A DNA stretch of 64,000 nucleotides from CADEFX01 sp963806735 (GTDB lineage Bacteria > Pseudomonadota > Alphaproteobacteria > Rhizobiales > Hyphomicrobiaceae): contig CAWEBE010000010.1 in assembly GCA_963806735.1 (NCBI GenBank), forward strand, positions 124,001-188,000, in the 5' to 3' direction. This document shows positions 8,499 to 18,083 of the stretch, one piece after another. Each line of letters opens with the position of its first letter. Within the stretch, counting starts at the first letter, position 1. The translations under genes and the position numbers were made by a program. Below the pieces are notes generated by a model. The model made no database searches, was not told where the DNA came from, and saw only the letters and a program-made list of their open reading frames with translations.

Positions 8499-9275
8499 AT
8501 GCCGAGCTCCGACCTCTTTGTATCTCTGCTCACGAATGCGCTCCCAATCCTCATAATTATAGCGGCAGCTGCGTACTCCATTCGCATCTTGCGGGAGTAC
8601 GAGCGCGGCGTTGTCTTCCAGCTTGGTCGGTTTTGGAAGGTAAAAGGGCCGGGGCTCGTCTTGGTAATCCCGTTCATTCAGCAGATGGTGCGCATGGATA
8701 TGCGAACACGCGTGCTCGACGTACCTCCGCAAGACGTCATCTCCAAGGACAATGTCTCGGTCAAGGTCAATGCGGTCGTCTATTTTCGCGTTTTGGATGC
8801 GGAGAAGGCCGTCATTCAGGTCGAGGAATTCCAGATGGCCACCAGTCAATTTGCGCAGACCACGCTTCGTTCGGTCCTTGGGCAGCACGACCTCGATCAG
8901 ATGCTCTCTGAACGCGAAAAGCTCAACGTCGAAGTTCAACGCATTCTGGATGAAAGAACCGACGCGTGGGGTATCAAGGTCAGCAATGTCGAGCTCAAGC
9001 ACATTGATCTGAATGAGAGCATGATACGAGCGATAGCGAAGCAAGCCGAGGCCGAACGCCTGCGGCGCGCCAAGGTCATCGATGCGGAGGGAGAGCTTCA
9101 GGCCGCCGAAAGGCTGGCGCAAGCTGGTGAGATACTTTCGAAGCGCCCAGAGGCGATGCAGCTGCGCTACCTCGGAACCTTGCTCAACATCGCGGGAGAG
9201 AAGAACTCAACGATCGTATTTCCGTTGCCGATAGATTTGGCAAGCTCGTTCGGTCTCGCCAGAACCAAGACCTGA
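8499..9275 (+). CDS. Slipin (stomatin-like SPFH/band-7 membrane protein)
   Basis: This is a 258-residue protein of the SPFH superfamily. An N-terminal membrane anchor (about 8-27) is followed by the classic segment REYERGVVFQLGRFWKVKGPGL and the band-7 domain up to about residue 190, with the conserved helix AKQAEAERLRRAKVIDAEGE. The C-terminus (IVFPLPIDLASSF) is typical of slipins. It starts 15 bp after nfeD with a GAGGAGG box, so the two are almost certainly one operon. Slipins oligomerise into membrane scaffolds and are substrates of the NfeD protease. Confidence 0.93.
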   Translation: MPSSDLFVSLLTNALPILIIIAAAAYSIRILREYERGVVFQLGRFWKVKGPGLVLVIPFIQQMVRMDMRTRVLDVPPQDVISKDNVSVKVNAVVYFRVLDAEKAVIQVEEFQMATSQFAQTTLRSVLGQHDLDQMLSEREKLNVEVQRILDERTDAWGIKVSNVELKHIDLNESMIRAIAKQAEAERLRRAKVIDAEGELQAAERLAQAGEILSKRPEAMQLRYLGTLLNIAGEKNSTIVFPLPIDLASSFGLARTKT

Positions 9276-9466
9276 CTTCAGGCCTTGGGCAGGATCTCAG
9301 CTACTATCGAGTTTCCTGTTTCACAGTCGGCTGCGAGCTGGACGCATCAACCAGCCTTCGATGGTTTTGTATGAATGCCGCTGCAACAACTAGACAGTTG
9401 ACTATGAGGCTTTTGCCCGTCCTTTCGTCTGATAAACGCTGAAGCTCGTGCACGTAAGAGGGTTGG

Positions 9467-11260
9467 ATGGCGGCACCGATCAACATCGACGTCTACAGTG
9501 ACGTGCTTGTCGTGCTGGCGACCGCCGGCATTGTCGTCCCCGTAGTACGCCGCTGGGGCTTTAGCTCGGTGCTCGGGTATCTAGGTGCGGGAGCGGTGCT
9601 CGGTCCACTGGGCTTGGGTTCGTTCAAGGACTCGGTGCCATTCCTCTACTGGCTGACCATCGTCGATGCGAAAAACGTCGCCGGTATTGCTGAGCTTGGC
9701 GTTGTCTTCCTACTCTTCCTGATCGGTTTGGAGCTGTCTTGGGCGCGTCTGCTTACCATGCGACGCCTTGTGTTCGGACTGGGCAGCCTACAAGTGGTCC
9801 TCTCCACAATCGCCATCGGCGGCATTCTTGCGTTGTCCGGCAGCAAACCTGCAGTCGCTATCATCCTCGGTTCGTGTCTTGCCTTGTCATCAACCGCAAT
9901 CGTCATCGAATTGCTCTCAGCGCAGCGGCGTCTTTCGACCACCGCGGGTCGGACAAGCTTCGCCGTGCTACTGGCGCAAGACTTGGCCGTAGTCCCGATC
10001 CTGCTCTTCATCTCAATCCTTGGAGCGGGTACGGGCAGCTCGGTTTTGACCGGCCTGGTTCTGGCTCTGACAAACGCTGCCCTGGCACTTGGGCTTATCA
10101 TTGTCGTCGGCCGCCTGTTTCTGAGACCCCTGCTCCGCTTAGTGGCCTCCACCGGCGCGCGCGAGTTGTTTGTTGCGGCGATACTGTTTGTGATCATCAG
10201 TACCGGTGTAGCCGCTGGGTTGGCCGGACTTACTATGGCACTTGGTGCCTTCGTTGCTGGCCTTCTGTTGGCCGAGACCGAATACGTTAAAGCTATCGAT
10301 TCCACTATCGAGCCGTTTAAGGGTCTGCTTCTCGGCGTCTTCTTTTTCACGGTCGGCATGAATATCGACTTGCGCGAGCTGATCCGCGAACCGATCTGGT
10401 TGTTGGTATCGGTCGTCGGGCTTATCGCCGTAAAATCGGGGCTACTCATTATCCTCGCGCGGTTGTTCGGCAAATCGTGGCCGGTGGCTATCGAGACCGG
10501 GCTCCTGCTCGGCCCCGGTGGAGAATTCGCGTTCGTCGGAATCGGATTGGCAATGGCGCTCGCGCTGATACCCGCTAGCGTGTCGAGCTTCGCGCTCGCG
10601 GTGACATCCCTGAGTATGGCGCTCATTCCGCTTCTCTCAGCAGTGGCGCGAAAGGTCCGAGAGAGGAGCGTAAGAAATAAGCTGGTAGATCATGATCTGG
10701 CGCTCGCACCGACAAACGTCAAAGGGCACGCCATCGTCGTGGGCCACGGCCGCGTCGGTCAGATCGTCTGCACCATGCTCGATCGGCACCAATTCCCCTA
10801 CCTGGCCGCAGACAGCGATCCCAGCGCGGTTGTCCAATACAGAAGGGCGGGACGTGAGGTCTATTATGGTGATGCGACCAATCCGGCGTTTCTCAACAGT
10901 TGCGGCCTCTTGGAGGCGACGGCCGTGGTCGTCACTATCCACACCCAATCGGCGATCGACGAAATTGTCAGGCTGGTCCGCTCGGCGAGACCTGACATCG
11001 TCATCGTTTCACGCGCTCGCGATGCTCAGCACGCACGCCAACTCTACGCGAGTGGTGTGACAGACGCCGTGCCGGAAACCATCGAGGCTAGCCTGCAGCT
11101 CTCCGAGGCGACACTGGTTGGCCTGGGGCTGCCAGCCGGTCCGGTCATCGCGTCCATCCACCAGATGCGCGACGAGTTTCGAGACGAGTTGCAGGAAGCA
11201 GCCGGTCAGGCCGGGCAGACGGCAACGCACTCGATCCGGACCAAGCGAATGCGTAGATAG
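9467..11260 (+). CDS. CPA2-family cation:proton antiporter with RCK/TrkA-N domain (KefB/YbaL-like)
   Basis: This protein has 597 residues. About 12 membrane helices (residues 10-395) form the Na+/H+ exchanger fold of the CPA2 family. The KefB-like signature AELGVVFLLFLIGLELSW is at about 64-81 and LLAQDLAVVPILLF at about 167-180. A cytoplasmic TrkA-N/RCK nucleotide-binding domain begins with GHAIVVGHGRVGQIV at about 420 and continues past GDATNPAFL. The family exports K+ or Na+ in exchange for H+ and is gated by nucleotides or glutathione adducts. It lies 190 bp after the slipin gene in the same direction. Confidence 0.9.
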   Translation: MAAPINIDVYSDVLVVLATAGIVVPVVRRWGFSSVLGYLGAGAVLGPLGLGSFKDSVPFLYWLTIVDAKNVAGIAELGVVFLLFLIGLELSWARLLTMRRLVFGLGSLQVVLSTIAIGGILALSGSKPAVAIILGSCLALSSTAIVIELLSAQRRLSTTAGRTSFAVLLAQDLAVVPILLFISILGAGTGSSVLTGLVLALTNAALALGLIIVVGRLFLRPLLRLVASTGARELFVAAILFVIISTGVAAGLAGLTMALGAFVAGLLLAETEYVKAIDSTIEPFKGLLLGVFFFTVGMNIDLRELIREPIWLLVSVVGLIAVKSGLLIILARLFGKSWPVAIETGLLLGPGGEFAFVGIGLAMALALIPASVSSFALAVTSLSMALIPLLSAVARKVRERSVRNKLVDHDLALAPTNVKGHAIVVGHGRVGQIVCTMLDRHQFPYLAADSDPSAVVQYRRAGREVYYGDATNPAFLNSCGLLEATAVVVTIHTQSAIDEIVRLVRSARPDIVIVSRARDAQHARQLYASGVTDAVPETIEASLQLSEATLVGLGLPAGPVIASIHQMRDEFRDELQEAAGQAGQTATHSIRTKRMRR

Positions 11261-11332
11261 TTGCTGCCCTTTGGACCACAGGTCGCAAAGCTATCCCGTT
11301 TGTTCGGTTATCGAATTGGCTGCGTGAGTTGC

Positions 11333-11449
11333 GATCCGCTGCACTTCGGCATCGATGGCATTTGGTTCGGTATCATCCTTGTGAAGCTGGTGGAAATCGC
11401 CGTACTGACGCCGCCGGTGGGTCTTAACCTCTGCGACTGCCGCTTTTGA
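11333..11449 (+). pseudogene. C-terminal relic of a TRAP transporter large permease (DctM)
   Basis: A frame ending at 11449 reads DPLHFGIDGIWFGIILVKLV, then EIAVLTPPVGLNLCDCRF. This is the penultimate helix and the conserved LTPPVGLN loop of DctM proteins. The rest of the 400-residue permease is absent, and the relic ends in a premature stop after the loop. No other gene was found in 11261-11867. An intact dctPQM cluster lies at 15.2-18.1 kb. Confidence 0.6.
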
Positions 11450-11867
11450 CCTATAACGGGAGTCGCCAGACCCATTGGTAACTTCCGCAGGTTGCGTCAG
11501 GGATTCCCCCCATATCGGTTTTGCTCCTGCCCCCTAATCTTGACTTCGTTGGACAGTCACCGATTTCGGCCATCGACCATCGAGGAGGCGGCCGTGCGCT
11601 CACTACAGCAACAATTCTTGTCACGCCGGCACTTTTTGTCTCTGCTGCGTGACGAGCGCGGCTTTGGGAGCCACCCGCGGCTGGCCTACACCAGGCCAGG
11701 CCTTCGCGGACGCGCGCACGCGGGTCACTCTGTGAATGACAGTGCTGCTTCGTCGCCGCTGACGGCCCACAGGCTACGCAGGAATGTCAGCGTGCTGGTC
11801 GACCCAGCTTTTCCACCAGGTTTGTTTATGCCGCCGTCTAGGCGTTACTGACCTTGGAGCCAAGCCG

Positions 11868-12692
11868 ATGAGTACTGTGAAAACGAAAGACGGGATAGAG
11901 ATCTTCTACAAGGATTGGGGCCAAGGCCAGCCCATCGTGTTCAGCCATGGCTGGCCGCTGTCGGCTGATGATTGGGACGCGCAGATGCTGTTCTTCCTCA
12001 GGCACGGCTATCGTGTCATAGCTCATGACCGCAGAGGTCATGGCCGGTCCAGTCAGGTGAGCGACGGTCATGACATGGATCACTACGCCGATGACCTGGC
12101 GGCGCTGACAGCGCATCTCGACCTGAAGAACGCCATTCATGTTGGCCATTCCACCGGCGGCGGCGAGGTAGCGCACTATCTGGGACGGCATGGCGAGAGT
12201 CGGGTGTCGAAGGCGGCTCTGATCAGTGCAGTACCGCCTCTGATGGTGAAAACCGCCGCCAATCCGGGCGGCCTTCCGAAGGAAGTGTTCGACGGATTGC
12301 AGGCGCAGCTCGCGGCCAATCGATCGCAGTTCTATCGCGACCTGCCCGAGGGGCCTTTCTACGGATTTAACCGGCCGGGTGTGAGAGCGTCGGAGGCGAT
12401 CATCCAGAACTGGTGGCGGCAGGGCATGATGGGCAGTGCGAAGGCTCACTATGACGGCATCGTCGCTTTTTCACAGACCGATTTCACCGATGACCTGAAG
12501 AAGATCACAGTGCCCGTCCTGGTGATGCATGGCGACGACGATCAAATCGTTCCCTACGCCGACTCCGCGCCATTATCGGCAAAGCTGCTGAAGAACGGGA
12601 TGCTCAAGACCTACAAGGGCTTCCCGCACGGCATGCCGACCACACAGGCAGACACTATCAATGCTGATCTGCTGGCCTTCCTGAAAGCATGA
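11868..12692 (+). CDS. Alpha/beta hydrolase, non-heme chloroperoxidase-like
   Basis: This 274-residue alpha/beta hydrolase closely follows the bacterial cofactor-free haloperoxidase family. The oxyanion-hole segment is FSHGWPLSADDWD (about 25-37). The nucleophile elbow is GHSTGGGE, with serine near residue 96. The acid is in HGDDDQIVP near 226 and the histidine in GFPHGMPTT near 255. Members make peracids from acetate and peroxide in vitro, and their natural substrates are usually esters. ATG at 11868 is preferred because the family starts MSTVKTKDGIEIFYKDWG and a TTGGAG box precedes it. No signal peptide. Confidence 0.88.
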   Translation: MSTVKTKDGIEIFYKDWGQGQPIVFSHGWPLSADDWDAQMLFFLRHGYRVIAHDRRGHGRSSQVSDGHDMDHYADDLAALTAHLDLKNAIHVGHSTGGGEVAHYLGRHGESRVSKAALISAVPPLMVKTAANPGGLPKEVFDGLQAQLAANRSQFYRDLPEGPFYGFNRPGVRASEAIIQNWWRQGMMGSAKAHYDGIVAFSQTDFTDDLKKITVPVLVMHGDDDQIVPYADSAPLSAKLLKNGMLKTYKGFPHGMPTTQADTINADLLAFLKA

Positions 12693-12804
12693 GAAAGCGA
12701 CGTCTGGGGTGATCGTTGACGCACGCGCAGCAGCCAGACAGGTAGCGCCCTGTTAGTCCGGACGTGCCAATTCGTTCCTGGCTCGAGCGAACTCGAGACC
12801 GCGC

Positions 12805-14205
12805 ATGACCAACAGCAGATTTCGTCCCTCCCAGGCTCTCGCTCTCCTCTGCGTCCCGGCGCTGACAGCAACTGCCACGCTGGCGCAGACCTCCGAACCG
12901 GGCATGCGGCCGGCCATCATGGCAACGGCGCTGGAGCGCGGCGCATCCTTCGCATCAATGCTGGAGAGAGTCGTCCCCGCAGTCGTCACGATCAGAGTTA
13001 CCGGGCGGAAACTGCGGCCGATCGTGATCCCGCTCAGGCAGAAAGAGGGCCAGGGCCCAGCTTTGCCCTTGCCCGAAACCGAGGAGTTCGCTGCTGGTGG
13101 CTCCGGCGTCATCGTCGATGCGCCGCAGGGATACATCATCACCAACAACCACGTCATCGAGCACGCGGCGCGGATTGAGGTGGGGCTGTCGAGTGGCCGG
13201 CGCATGCTCGCCAAGCTGATCGGGACTGACATCGGCTCCGACGTGGCCGTGATCAAGGTCGACGAGCCCAACTTGCCCTCGATCAAGCTCGGCGATTCGG
13301 ACGCCATGCGCGTGGGGGACATCGTCGTCGCTGTGGGCAACCCGTTGGGTCTCGAAGGAACGGCAACACTTGGCATCGTAAGCGCTGTAAGGCGCACCGA
13401 GATCGGCCATGGGTTATTCGAGGATTACCTGCAGATCGACGCACAGATCAACCCCGGCAACTCCGGCGGTGCGCTGGTCAATGTCAACGGCGAGCTGATC
13501 GGCATCAACACCGTGCGGGCAGAAGGGCAAGCCCTCGGCATCGGCTTCGCGGTACCGTTCAACATGGCCAAGGTGATCATGGACGAGCTGATTACGGCTG
13601 GTCGCATGCGCCGGGGCTCGACGGGCCTCATCGTCGCGGATCTGCCGATGGAGCTTGCGTCTCCGCGAGACGGTGGGGTGACCCGCGGAGCAATCGTGCG
13701 AAAGATCCTTCCCAGGTCCCCTGCCGCCGCTACGGAGATTGAGGTCGGCGACATTGTGGTGAGCGCTGGCAATAAGCCGGTTCGCAATGCCGCGGAGTTC
13801 GTTACACGGACGGTCACAGTCCCGCTCGGAACCTCGATCCCAATCATCCTTTTCGCGAAGGGCCAAGGACGGAACGTTTCGCTGGTGTCGGCCGATACCG
13901 TCATCGACCCTGAAGAGACGACGCTTCGCCCGGACATGGGCAGCCTTGCAGGCGCCGTGGTCGGTGAAATCCTGCTCGGGAACCGCCTCTACGGTAATGT
14001 GCTTGGGGCGCAAGCCTTGCACGTTCCGGCTGATTCTGCAGCCTACGCGGTCGGTCTCGAGGTCGAGGACGTAATCATCGCCATAGACGACCGAAGAGTC
14101 CGGTCGCCGGAAGAACTCGTCTATCGTGTCGGTCGGGCAGGCAACGAGTTCCGTGTTGCCATCGTTCGCAATGGCCTACCCGGACTAATCCGCGCAAAAC
14201 GTTGA
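12805..14205 (+). CDS. Periplasmic HtrA/DegP-like serine protease
   Basis: This protein has 466 residues. An N-terminal signal peptide (about 1-28, ending LAQ) is followed by a trypsin-like domain with catalytic triad H116 (ITNNHVIE), D146 (GSDVAVIK) and S220 (NPGNSGGA). Two PDZ-type regions follow at about 275-365 and 375-460, the second more divergent (LEVEDVIIAIDDRRV). The pattern fits periplasmic quality-control proteases of the DegP/DegQ group. A convergent exported thioredoxin lies 30 bp downstream, and both may belong to an envelope protein-folding set. Expression would be expected to follow envelope stress, but no promoter motif is recognisable. Confidence 0.92.
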   Translation: MTNSRFRPSQALALLCVPALTATATLAQTSEPGMRPAIMATALERGASFASMLERVVPAVVTIRVTGRKLRPIVIPLRQKEGQGPALPLPETEEFAAGGSGVIVDAPQGYIITNNHVIEHAARIEVGLSSGRRMLAKLIGTDIGSDVAVIKVDEPNLPSIKLGDSDAMRVGDIVVAVGNPLGLEGTATLGIVSAVRRTEIGHGLFEDYLQIDAQINPGNSGGALVNVNGELIGINTVRAEGQALGIGFAVPFNMAKVIMDELITAGRMRRGSTGLIVADLPMELASPRDGGVTRGAIVRKILPRSPAAATEIEVGDIVVSAGNKPVRNAAEFVTRTVTVPLGTSIPIILFAKGQGRNVSLVSADTVIDPEETTLRPDMGSLAGAVVGEILLGNRLYGNVLGAQALHVPADSAAYAVGLEVEDVIIAIDDRRVRSPEELVYRVGRAGNEFRVAIVRNGLPGLIRAKR

Positions 14206-14235
14206 CGGCCGCTGGGTACGGCGGCGCGCTCCAGG

Positions 14236-14622
14236 TCACAGAGCGTCAAATAACTCAGCGCGAATTCTTTCGGCATCTGTGATGCCTACGAGGCGAGTTG
14301 CCTCCTGTCCGTTCTTGAAAACCAGAATGACGGACTGATTGGCCACCCGGTGGGCCCGCAAGAACTCCCTGTCCTTGTCAAAGTCCACAGTGACGAACCT
14401 TGCCGCTGCAAGGGCTTGGTCCTTCGCAAGCGCGGCAAGCGCTGGCTTTTGTGTCCTACATACAGGGCACCAGGCGGCATACACGTGCACGACCACCGGG
14501 CCCGAGGCGAGCGCTTCCTCAAACGATCGTAGCTCATAGCGCTCTTGCGCGCTTGCCCACGTTGGCAGGGCCATAGCGGCCAGTATCACGGCCGAGTTCG
14601 TAAGCAGCTCACGACGCTTCAT
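14236..14622 (-). CDS. Exported thioredoxin-like protein
   Basis: This is a 128-residue thioredoxin-fold protein with a Tat-like or Sec leader (MKRRELLTNSAVILAAMALP, cleavage after ASA). The redox motif WCPVC (cysteines 52 and 55) is followed by the fold's later elements (FVTVDFDKDREFLRAHRV, then SVILVFKNGQE). ATG at 14622 is chosen over the ATG two codons upstream because an AGGAG box lies six bases before it and abuts the other. It probably works in periplasmic disulfide reduction or exchange. It is convergent with the HtrA protease. Confidence 0.85.
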   Translation of the reverse strand: MKRRELLTNSAVILAAMALPTWASAQERYELRSFEEALASGPVVVHVYAAWCPVCRTQKPALAALAKDQALAAARFVTVDFDKDREFLRAHRVANQSVILVFKNGQEATRLVGITDAERIRAELFDAL

Positions 14623-14628
14623 GGTCAT

Positions 14629-15158
14629 CTCCTATCGAGGCGTGTCATCCATCATCAACCGATGGTCTCCCCACCCTCCGTGAGCAAGGAATTCAGTCCT
14701 GCCTCGGTGAGCACTCTGCGGGCGGTTGCGTCAGATTTGGTCGTACCCATCCTGCCAGTCCTTTGTTCGATGGATGGCTGGGACGTGCGTCGCCTGCTGC
14801 CAAATGCGTGGGAAGCAAGCGGAGGGGAGCGATCGTCACAGCAAGACCACGTAGCCTAAATCGGGAGATACCCGGATAGAGGCCGCGGTCACTAAGGACG
14901 AGCCTCAAATCCCGGACGACAGGAAATGGCACCGAGCGACGAACATCGGCAATTGCGGAAACGTCAGCTTCCGAGGTCAAAGCGGACATGGCTCGGCTCC
15001 CGTCGCCTGGTCTGCTTCTGACCCTGGCTGCGTGAAAAGAGCGAGTCGGCTATGGATCGCCTTGCATTTCAGGGGGCGATTGATCAACGCCAAGCCGATC
15101 GCGCCTCCTACATTCATCCTCTCGCCAACGGAAAGGGAGGAAGCACTCCCGCTCAAGC
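14629..15158. other. Gene-poor stretch with a degenerate short repeat-like element
   Basis: No convincing gene is present. On the minus strand near 14930-14989 a frame begins MSALTSEADVSAIADVR. Short spurious frames of the type MSALPPKAD...DVRF occur many times in Bradyrhizobium-like genomes as part of a small dispersed repeat, whose DNA begins ATGTCCGCTTT as here. I recognise this from memory and the copy is degenerate, so treat it as a hint only. Confidence 0.3.
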
Positions 15159-16442
15159 CTACCTTATGAATCCCGCGCTGCGCGGCAGGATGAGCGAGAT
15201 TTCCGGGAAGACGATGATGATCAAAAGTCCGATCACGAGCGTCACCGCATAAGGCCAGTAATGCGGCGCGTGCTGGAAGACGTTGAGCTTGGCAAATCGC
15301 AACGCGACCAGTAGCCCGATCCCGAGTGGTGGCATGAACAACCCGATGCCGACCGCCGCAGTCTGCACGATGCAGAAGTGGATCGGATGGATGCCGAGCT
15401 TTGCAGCGATGGGATAGACGACCGGCACGAACAACACGGCGGCCGGTAGCCCCTCCAGCATCATGCCGATTACCATCGTGATGGCGGCCACACCGATCAG
15501 GAACAGCCAGGGCGCGGCCTCGAGCGGCTGCAGGATTTCGCCCAGCACCTTCGGTACGCCGGTGACGCCGAGGAGATACTGATAGATCGTTGCCACGGCC
15601 GTGAGCAGTACGACGGCGCCGGTCAGGATGCCGCTGTCGTAGGCGACGTCGAAGATCTCGCGCCAGGAGACGTTGCGGTAGTAGAAGCGTGCGACGATGA
15701 TCGCGAACAGCGCCACCACGGCCCCCGCTTCGGTGGTCGTGAACGCGCCGGTGTAGAGACCGCCGAAGATCAGCACCGGCACCAGCAGCGGCACGAACGC
15801 GGCCCGCAGCGCCGTCAGGAACTTCGGGAAGCTCGGATTGGTGTCGCGCGGCCAGCCTTCCTTGCGCGCCTTGATCAGCACCAGGACACACAGGCACACC
15901 GCCATCGTCGCGGCTGGAATGAAGCCGGCCAGGAACAGCGCGACCGGCGAGACGTTGGTGACCACCGCGATCACGATCATGAAGATCGCGGGCGGGACCA
16001 GCATTCCCATGGCGGCGCCGGCCGCTATCAGGGAGGCTGCGTCCTCGGCCTTATAGCCGGCGCGCAGCATGGGCTTCTGCAGCACCGAGCTGAGCGCGGA
16101 CACCTCCGCGATGATGGAGCCGCACAGGTCGGAGAACAGATAGGCGACAGAGATCACCGACATGCCGAGCCCGCCAGGCAGCCACCCAACCATCGCGCGC
16201 GCGAGGTCGACCAGCGCATGCGACATGCCACACCGCTCCATCAGGAGGCCGGCGAAAATGAATGACGGGATCGCCAGGAGCACCCAGCTTTGTGAGCCGC
16301 TGACGACGCTCCCCGCCATCACCTGCAGCGGATAGCCGCCGACGATCAGCCCGACCGCCGCCGCGGCCGCGAGCGCAAAGATGATCGGCATCGACAGCAG
16401 CAGGAGGCCGAAAAAGACGAGCCCCGTGACGGTCAGTGTCAT
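15159..16442 (-). CDS. dctM: TRAP transporter large permease subunit
   Basis: This 427-residue polytopic membrane protein of the DctM/SiaM family has about 12 hydrophobic segments. Family landmarks are FSDLCGSIIAEVSALSSVL near residue 107, AAGAAMGMLVPPAIFMIVIA near 145-165, and FMPPLGIGLLVALRFA near the C-terminus. It is the transport subunit of a Na+-driven tripartite ATP-independent (TRAP) importer for a carboxylate or sulfonate-like anion. ATG at 16442 is the natural start (MTLTVTGLVFFGLLLLSM). A longer upstream frame would be Arg-rich and overlap the small permease. It is the last gene of the dctPQM operon. Confidence 0.9.
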   Translation of the reverse strand: MTLTVTGLVFFGLLLLSMPIIFALAAAAAVGLIVGGYPLQVMAGSVVSGSQSWVLLAIPSFIFAGLLMERCGMSHALVDLARAMVGWLPGGLGMSVISVAYLFSDLCGSIIAEVSALSSVLQKPMLRAGYKAEDAASLIAAGAAMGMLVPPAIFMIVIAVVTNVSPVALFLAGFIPAATMAVCLCVLVLIKARKEGWPRDTNPSFPKFLTALRAAFVPLLVPVLIFGGLYTGAFTTTEAGAVVALFAIIVARFYYRNVSWREIFDVAYDSGILTGAVVLLTAVATIYQYLLGVTGVPKVLGEILQPLEAAPWLFLIGVAAITMVIGMMLEGLPAAVLFVPVVYPIAAKLGIHPIHFCIVQTAAVGIGLFMPPLGIGLLVALRFAKLNVFQHAPHYWPYAVTLVIGLLIIIVFPEISLILPRSAGFIR

Positions 16443-16536
16443 CGCTGGACCTCGCCTTTGGGCGACGGGCAGTCCAGCGCCTCTGCGCCAGTGCGGATCG
16501 GCCTTGCTGCGCGCGCGCTCACGCCGAGGGTCATGT

Positions 16537-17061
16537 CTAGTCGACCCTGATGCCGCGCGAATGATCCGGAGGATGAACCATGGCGCGCAACGCATAGACG
16601 ATGAGCAGGAGGCCCCCGACGATCGTCGCCGCATAGAACCAGCCCAGGCTGATGCCGAGCGCTGGCGTGCCGAGCGACCAGTTCAATCCGGTGAGCAGCC
16701 AGCCCTGCCAGGCGAGCAGGCCGCCGAACGCGGCGATGACCGTGCAGTTGAAGACATTTACAATCTGCTGCGCGCGCTGCGAGAACCGGTGCATCAGGAA
16801 ATTGACGGTGAAATGCGCGCCTTCCGCAATCGCCACCGCGCCGCCGATCAGCGCCAGCCAGGTTTGCAGCATCTCACCGGTCTCTTCGACCCAGAAGAAG
16901 CTGATGGCGTCCATGTCGAGCGCATCCGTGATCGGCACCATCACGTAGCGAAGCAGGACGCCCGTGATCATCACCCCGATGCAGGCCAGCAGCAGCCCGC
17001 CGATGACGACCTTCTCGATCCGGCGGACGACTCCGGGCTGCGCCGGCTTCTGCGGCTCCAT
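16537..17061 (-). CDS. dctQ: TRAP transporter small permease subunit
   Basis: This 174-residue DctQ-type protein has four membrane helices. The characteristic central segment is FWVEETGEMLQTWLALIGGAVAIAEGAHFTV, where the Glu-Glu/Trp and Gly-Ala-His elements are conserved in the family. It forms the QM membrane unit with DctM and helps receive substrate from the binding protein. The start at 17061 lies two bases after the stop of the dctP gene, indicating tight coupling. About 95 bp separate it from dctM. Confidence 0.88.
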   Translation of the reverse strand: MEPQKPAQPGVVRRIEKVVIGGLLLACIGVMITGVLLRYVMVPITDALDMDAISFFWVEETGEMLQTWLALIGGAVAIAEGAHFTVNFLMHRFSQRAQQIVNVFNCTVIAAFGGLLAWQGWLLTGLNWSLGTPALGISLGWFYAATIVGGLLLIVYALRAMVHPPDHSRGIRVD

Positions 17062-17063
17062 CG

Positions 17064-18083
17064 TCACGTCGGGGTCGCGAGCTTCTGCCAGATCTCCTTG
17101 TACTGATCCTGGTAGATCGGCCATACCTTGGCTTTGGCGACTTCCTTGAAGGCGTTGAGGTCTCCGGTATTGACGATCATTCCGTGCGGCTCGACTTGGC
17201 CTTTGGCGCCTGCGAGCGAATCGTAGCTCTCGATAGATTGCCGGTGCCTCGCCTGCGCTTCCTTGCCGGTAGAGAGGAGCAAATTCTGCTCGTCCGCCGA
17301 CAGGCTCTTCCACACGCCCAGATTGATCGCGAGCAGCGAGGCGCCGTAGTTGTGGTTGGTCAGCGAATAATATTTGGAGACCTCGTAGAGCTTGAGCGGC
17401 ACCATGTTTGCGACCGGCATATCGCCGCCGTCGACCACGCCCTGCTGCGCAGCTGTATAGATCTCGGCGCCCGGCACCGGCACCGCAACGCCACCGAGGC
17501 CATTGATTGTGTCGGCGAAGACCTTGGACGGCTGCACGCGAATCTTCAGGCCGCGCAGGTCGCGCGGCGTCGTGATCGGGCGTACCCGGTTCCAGAAATG
17601 ACGGAAGCCGAAATCGAAGAAATACAAGACCTTCACGCCGTACTTCTCCTGGAAGGTCTTGTCGAGCTGATCGCCCACGTCTCCGTTGAACGTCTTGTAG
17701 GCTTGGTCGTAGCTCGAGATCAGATACGGGACCAGGAAGACACCCATCTCCGGGAAAATCGTCGCGGCCGCGCCAACCGGCGTTCCCATCGCGATGTTGC
17801 CGGTCTTCACGGCGTTGATGATGTCGATCTCTTTGGTGAGGATCGTGTTACCTGCATATTCGACCTGCCATGCACCGTTCGACCGTTGGGTCAGCTCCTT
17901 GGCGAGCCAGTCGAACACGACGGCGGCGCGTTCCGGCGGTGCCGAGTTGTGAGCGAGGATCATCTTCTTGGGTCCGCCGCCTTGCGCGATGGCGGGCGCG
18001 CGTCCGAGTGCCAAGATTCCGGCGAGACCTCCAGACATTTTGATGAAGCTGCGACGCGTAGCGGGCAGTTTGCCGGCTGTCAT
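17064..18083 (-). CDS. dctP: TRAP transporter substrate-binding protein
   Basis: This is a 339-residue DctP-type periplasmic binding protein. The leader contains a twin-arginine pattern (RRSFIKMSGGLAGILALG) and ends AIAQ. The family core is visible as GLKIRVQPSKVFADTINGLG at about 180-200, containing the arginine that usually binds the substrate carboxylate, and QQGVVDGGDMPVANM at about 225. ATG at 18083 gives a normal leader. It is first in dctPQM. The ligand is probably a carboxylic or sulfonic acid and cannot be named from sequence. Confidence 0.9.
   Translation of the reverse strand: MTAGKLPATRRSFIKMSGGLAGILALGRAPAIAQGGGPKKMILAHNSAPPERAAVVFDWLAKELTQRSNGAWQVEYAGNTILTKEIDIINAVKTGNIAMGTPVGAAATIFPEMGVFLVPYLISSYDQAYKTFNGDVGDQLDKTFQEKYGVKVLYFFDFGFRHFWNRVRPITTPRDLRGLKIRVQPSKVFADTINGLGGVAVPVPGAEIYTAAQQGVVDGGDMPVANMVPLKLYEVSKYYSLTNHNYGASLLAINLGVWKSLSADEQNLLLSTGKEAQARHRQSIESYDSLAGAKGQVEPHGMIVNTGDLNAFKEVAKAKVWPIYQDQYKEIWQKLATPT

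Noticed and set aside
11492..11851. A 119-codon plus-strand frame before the chloroperoxidase-like gene
   Set aside because: Ser/Arg-rich with no conserved pattern; the hydrolase start at 11868 lies just beyond it in a different frame.
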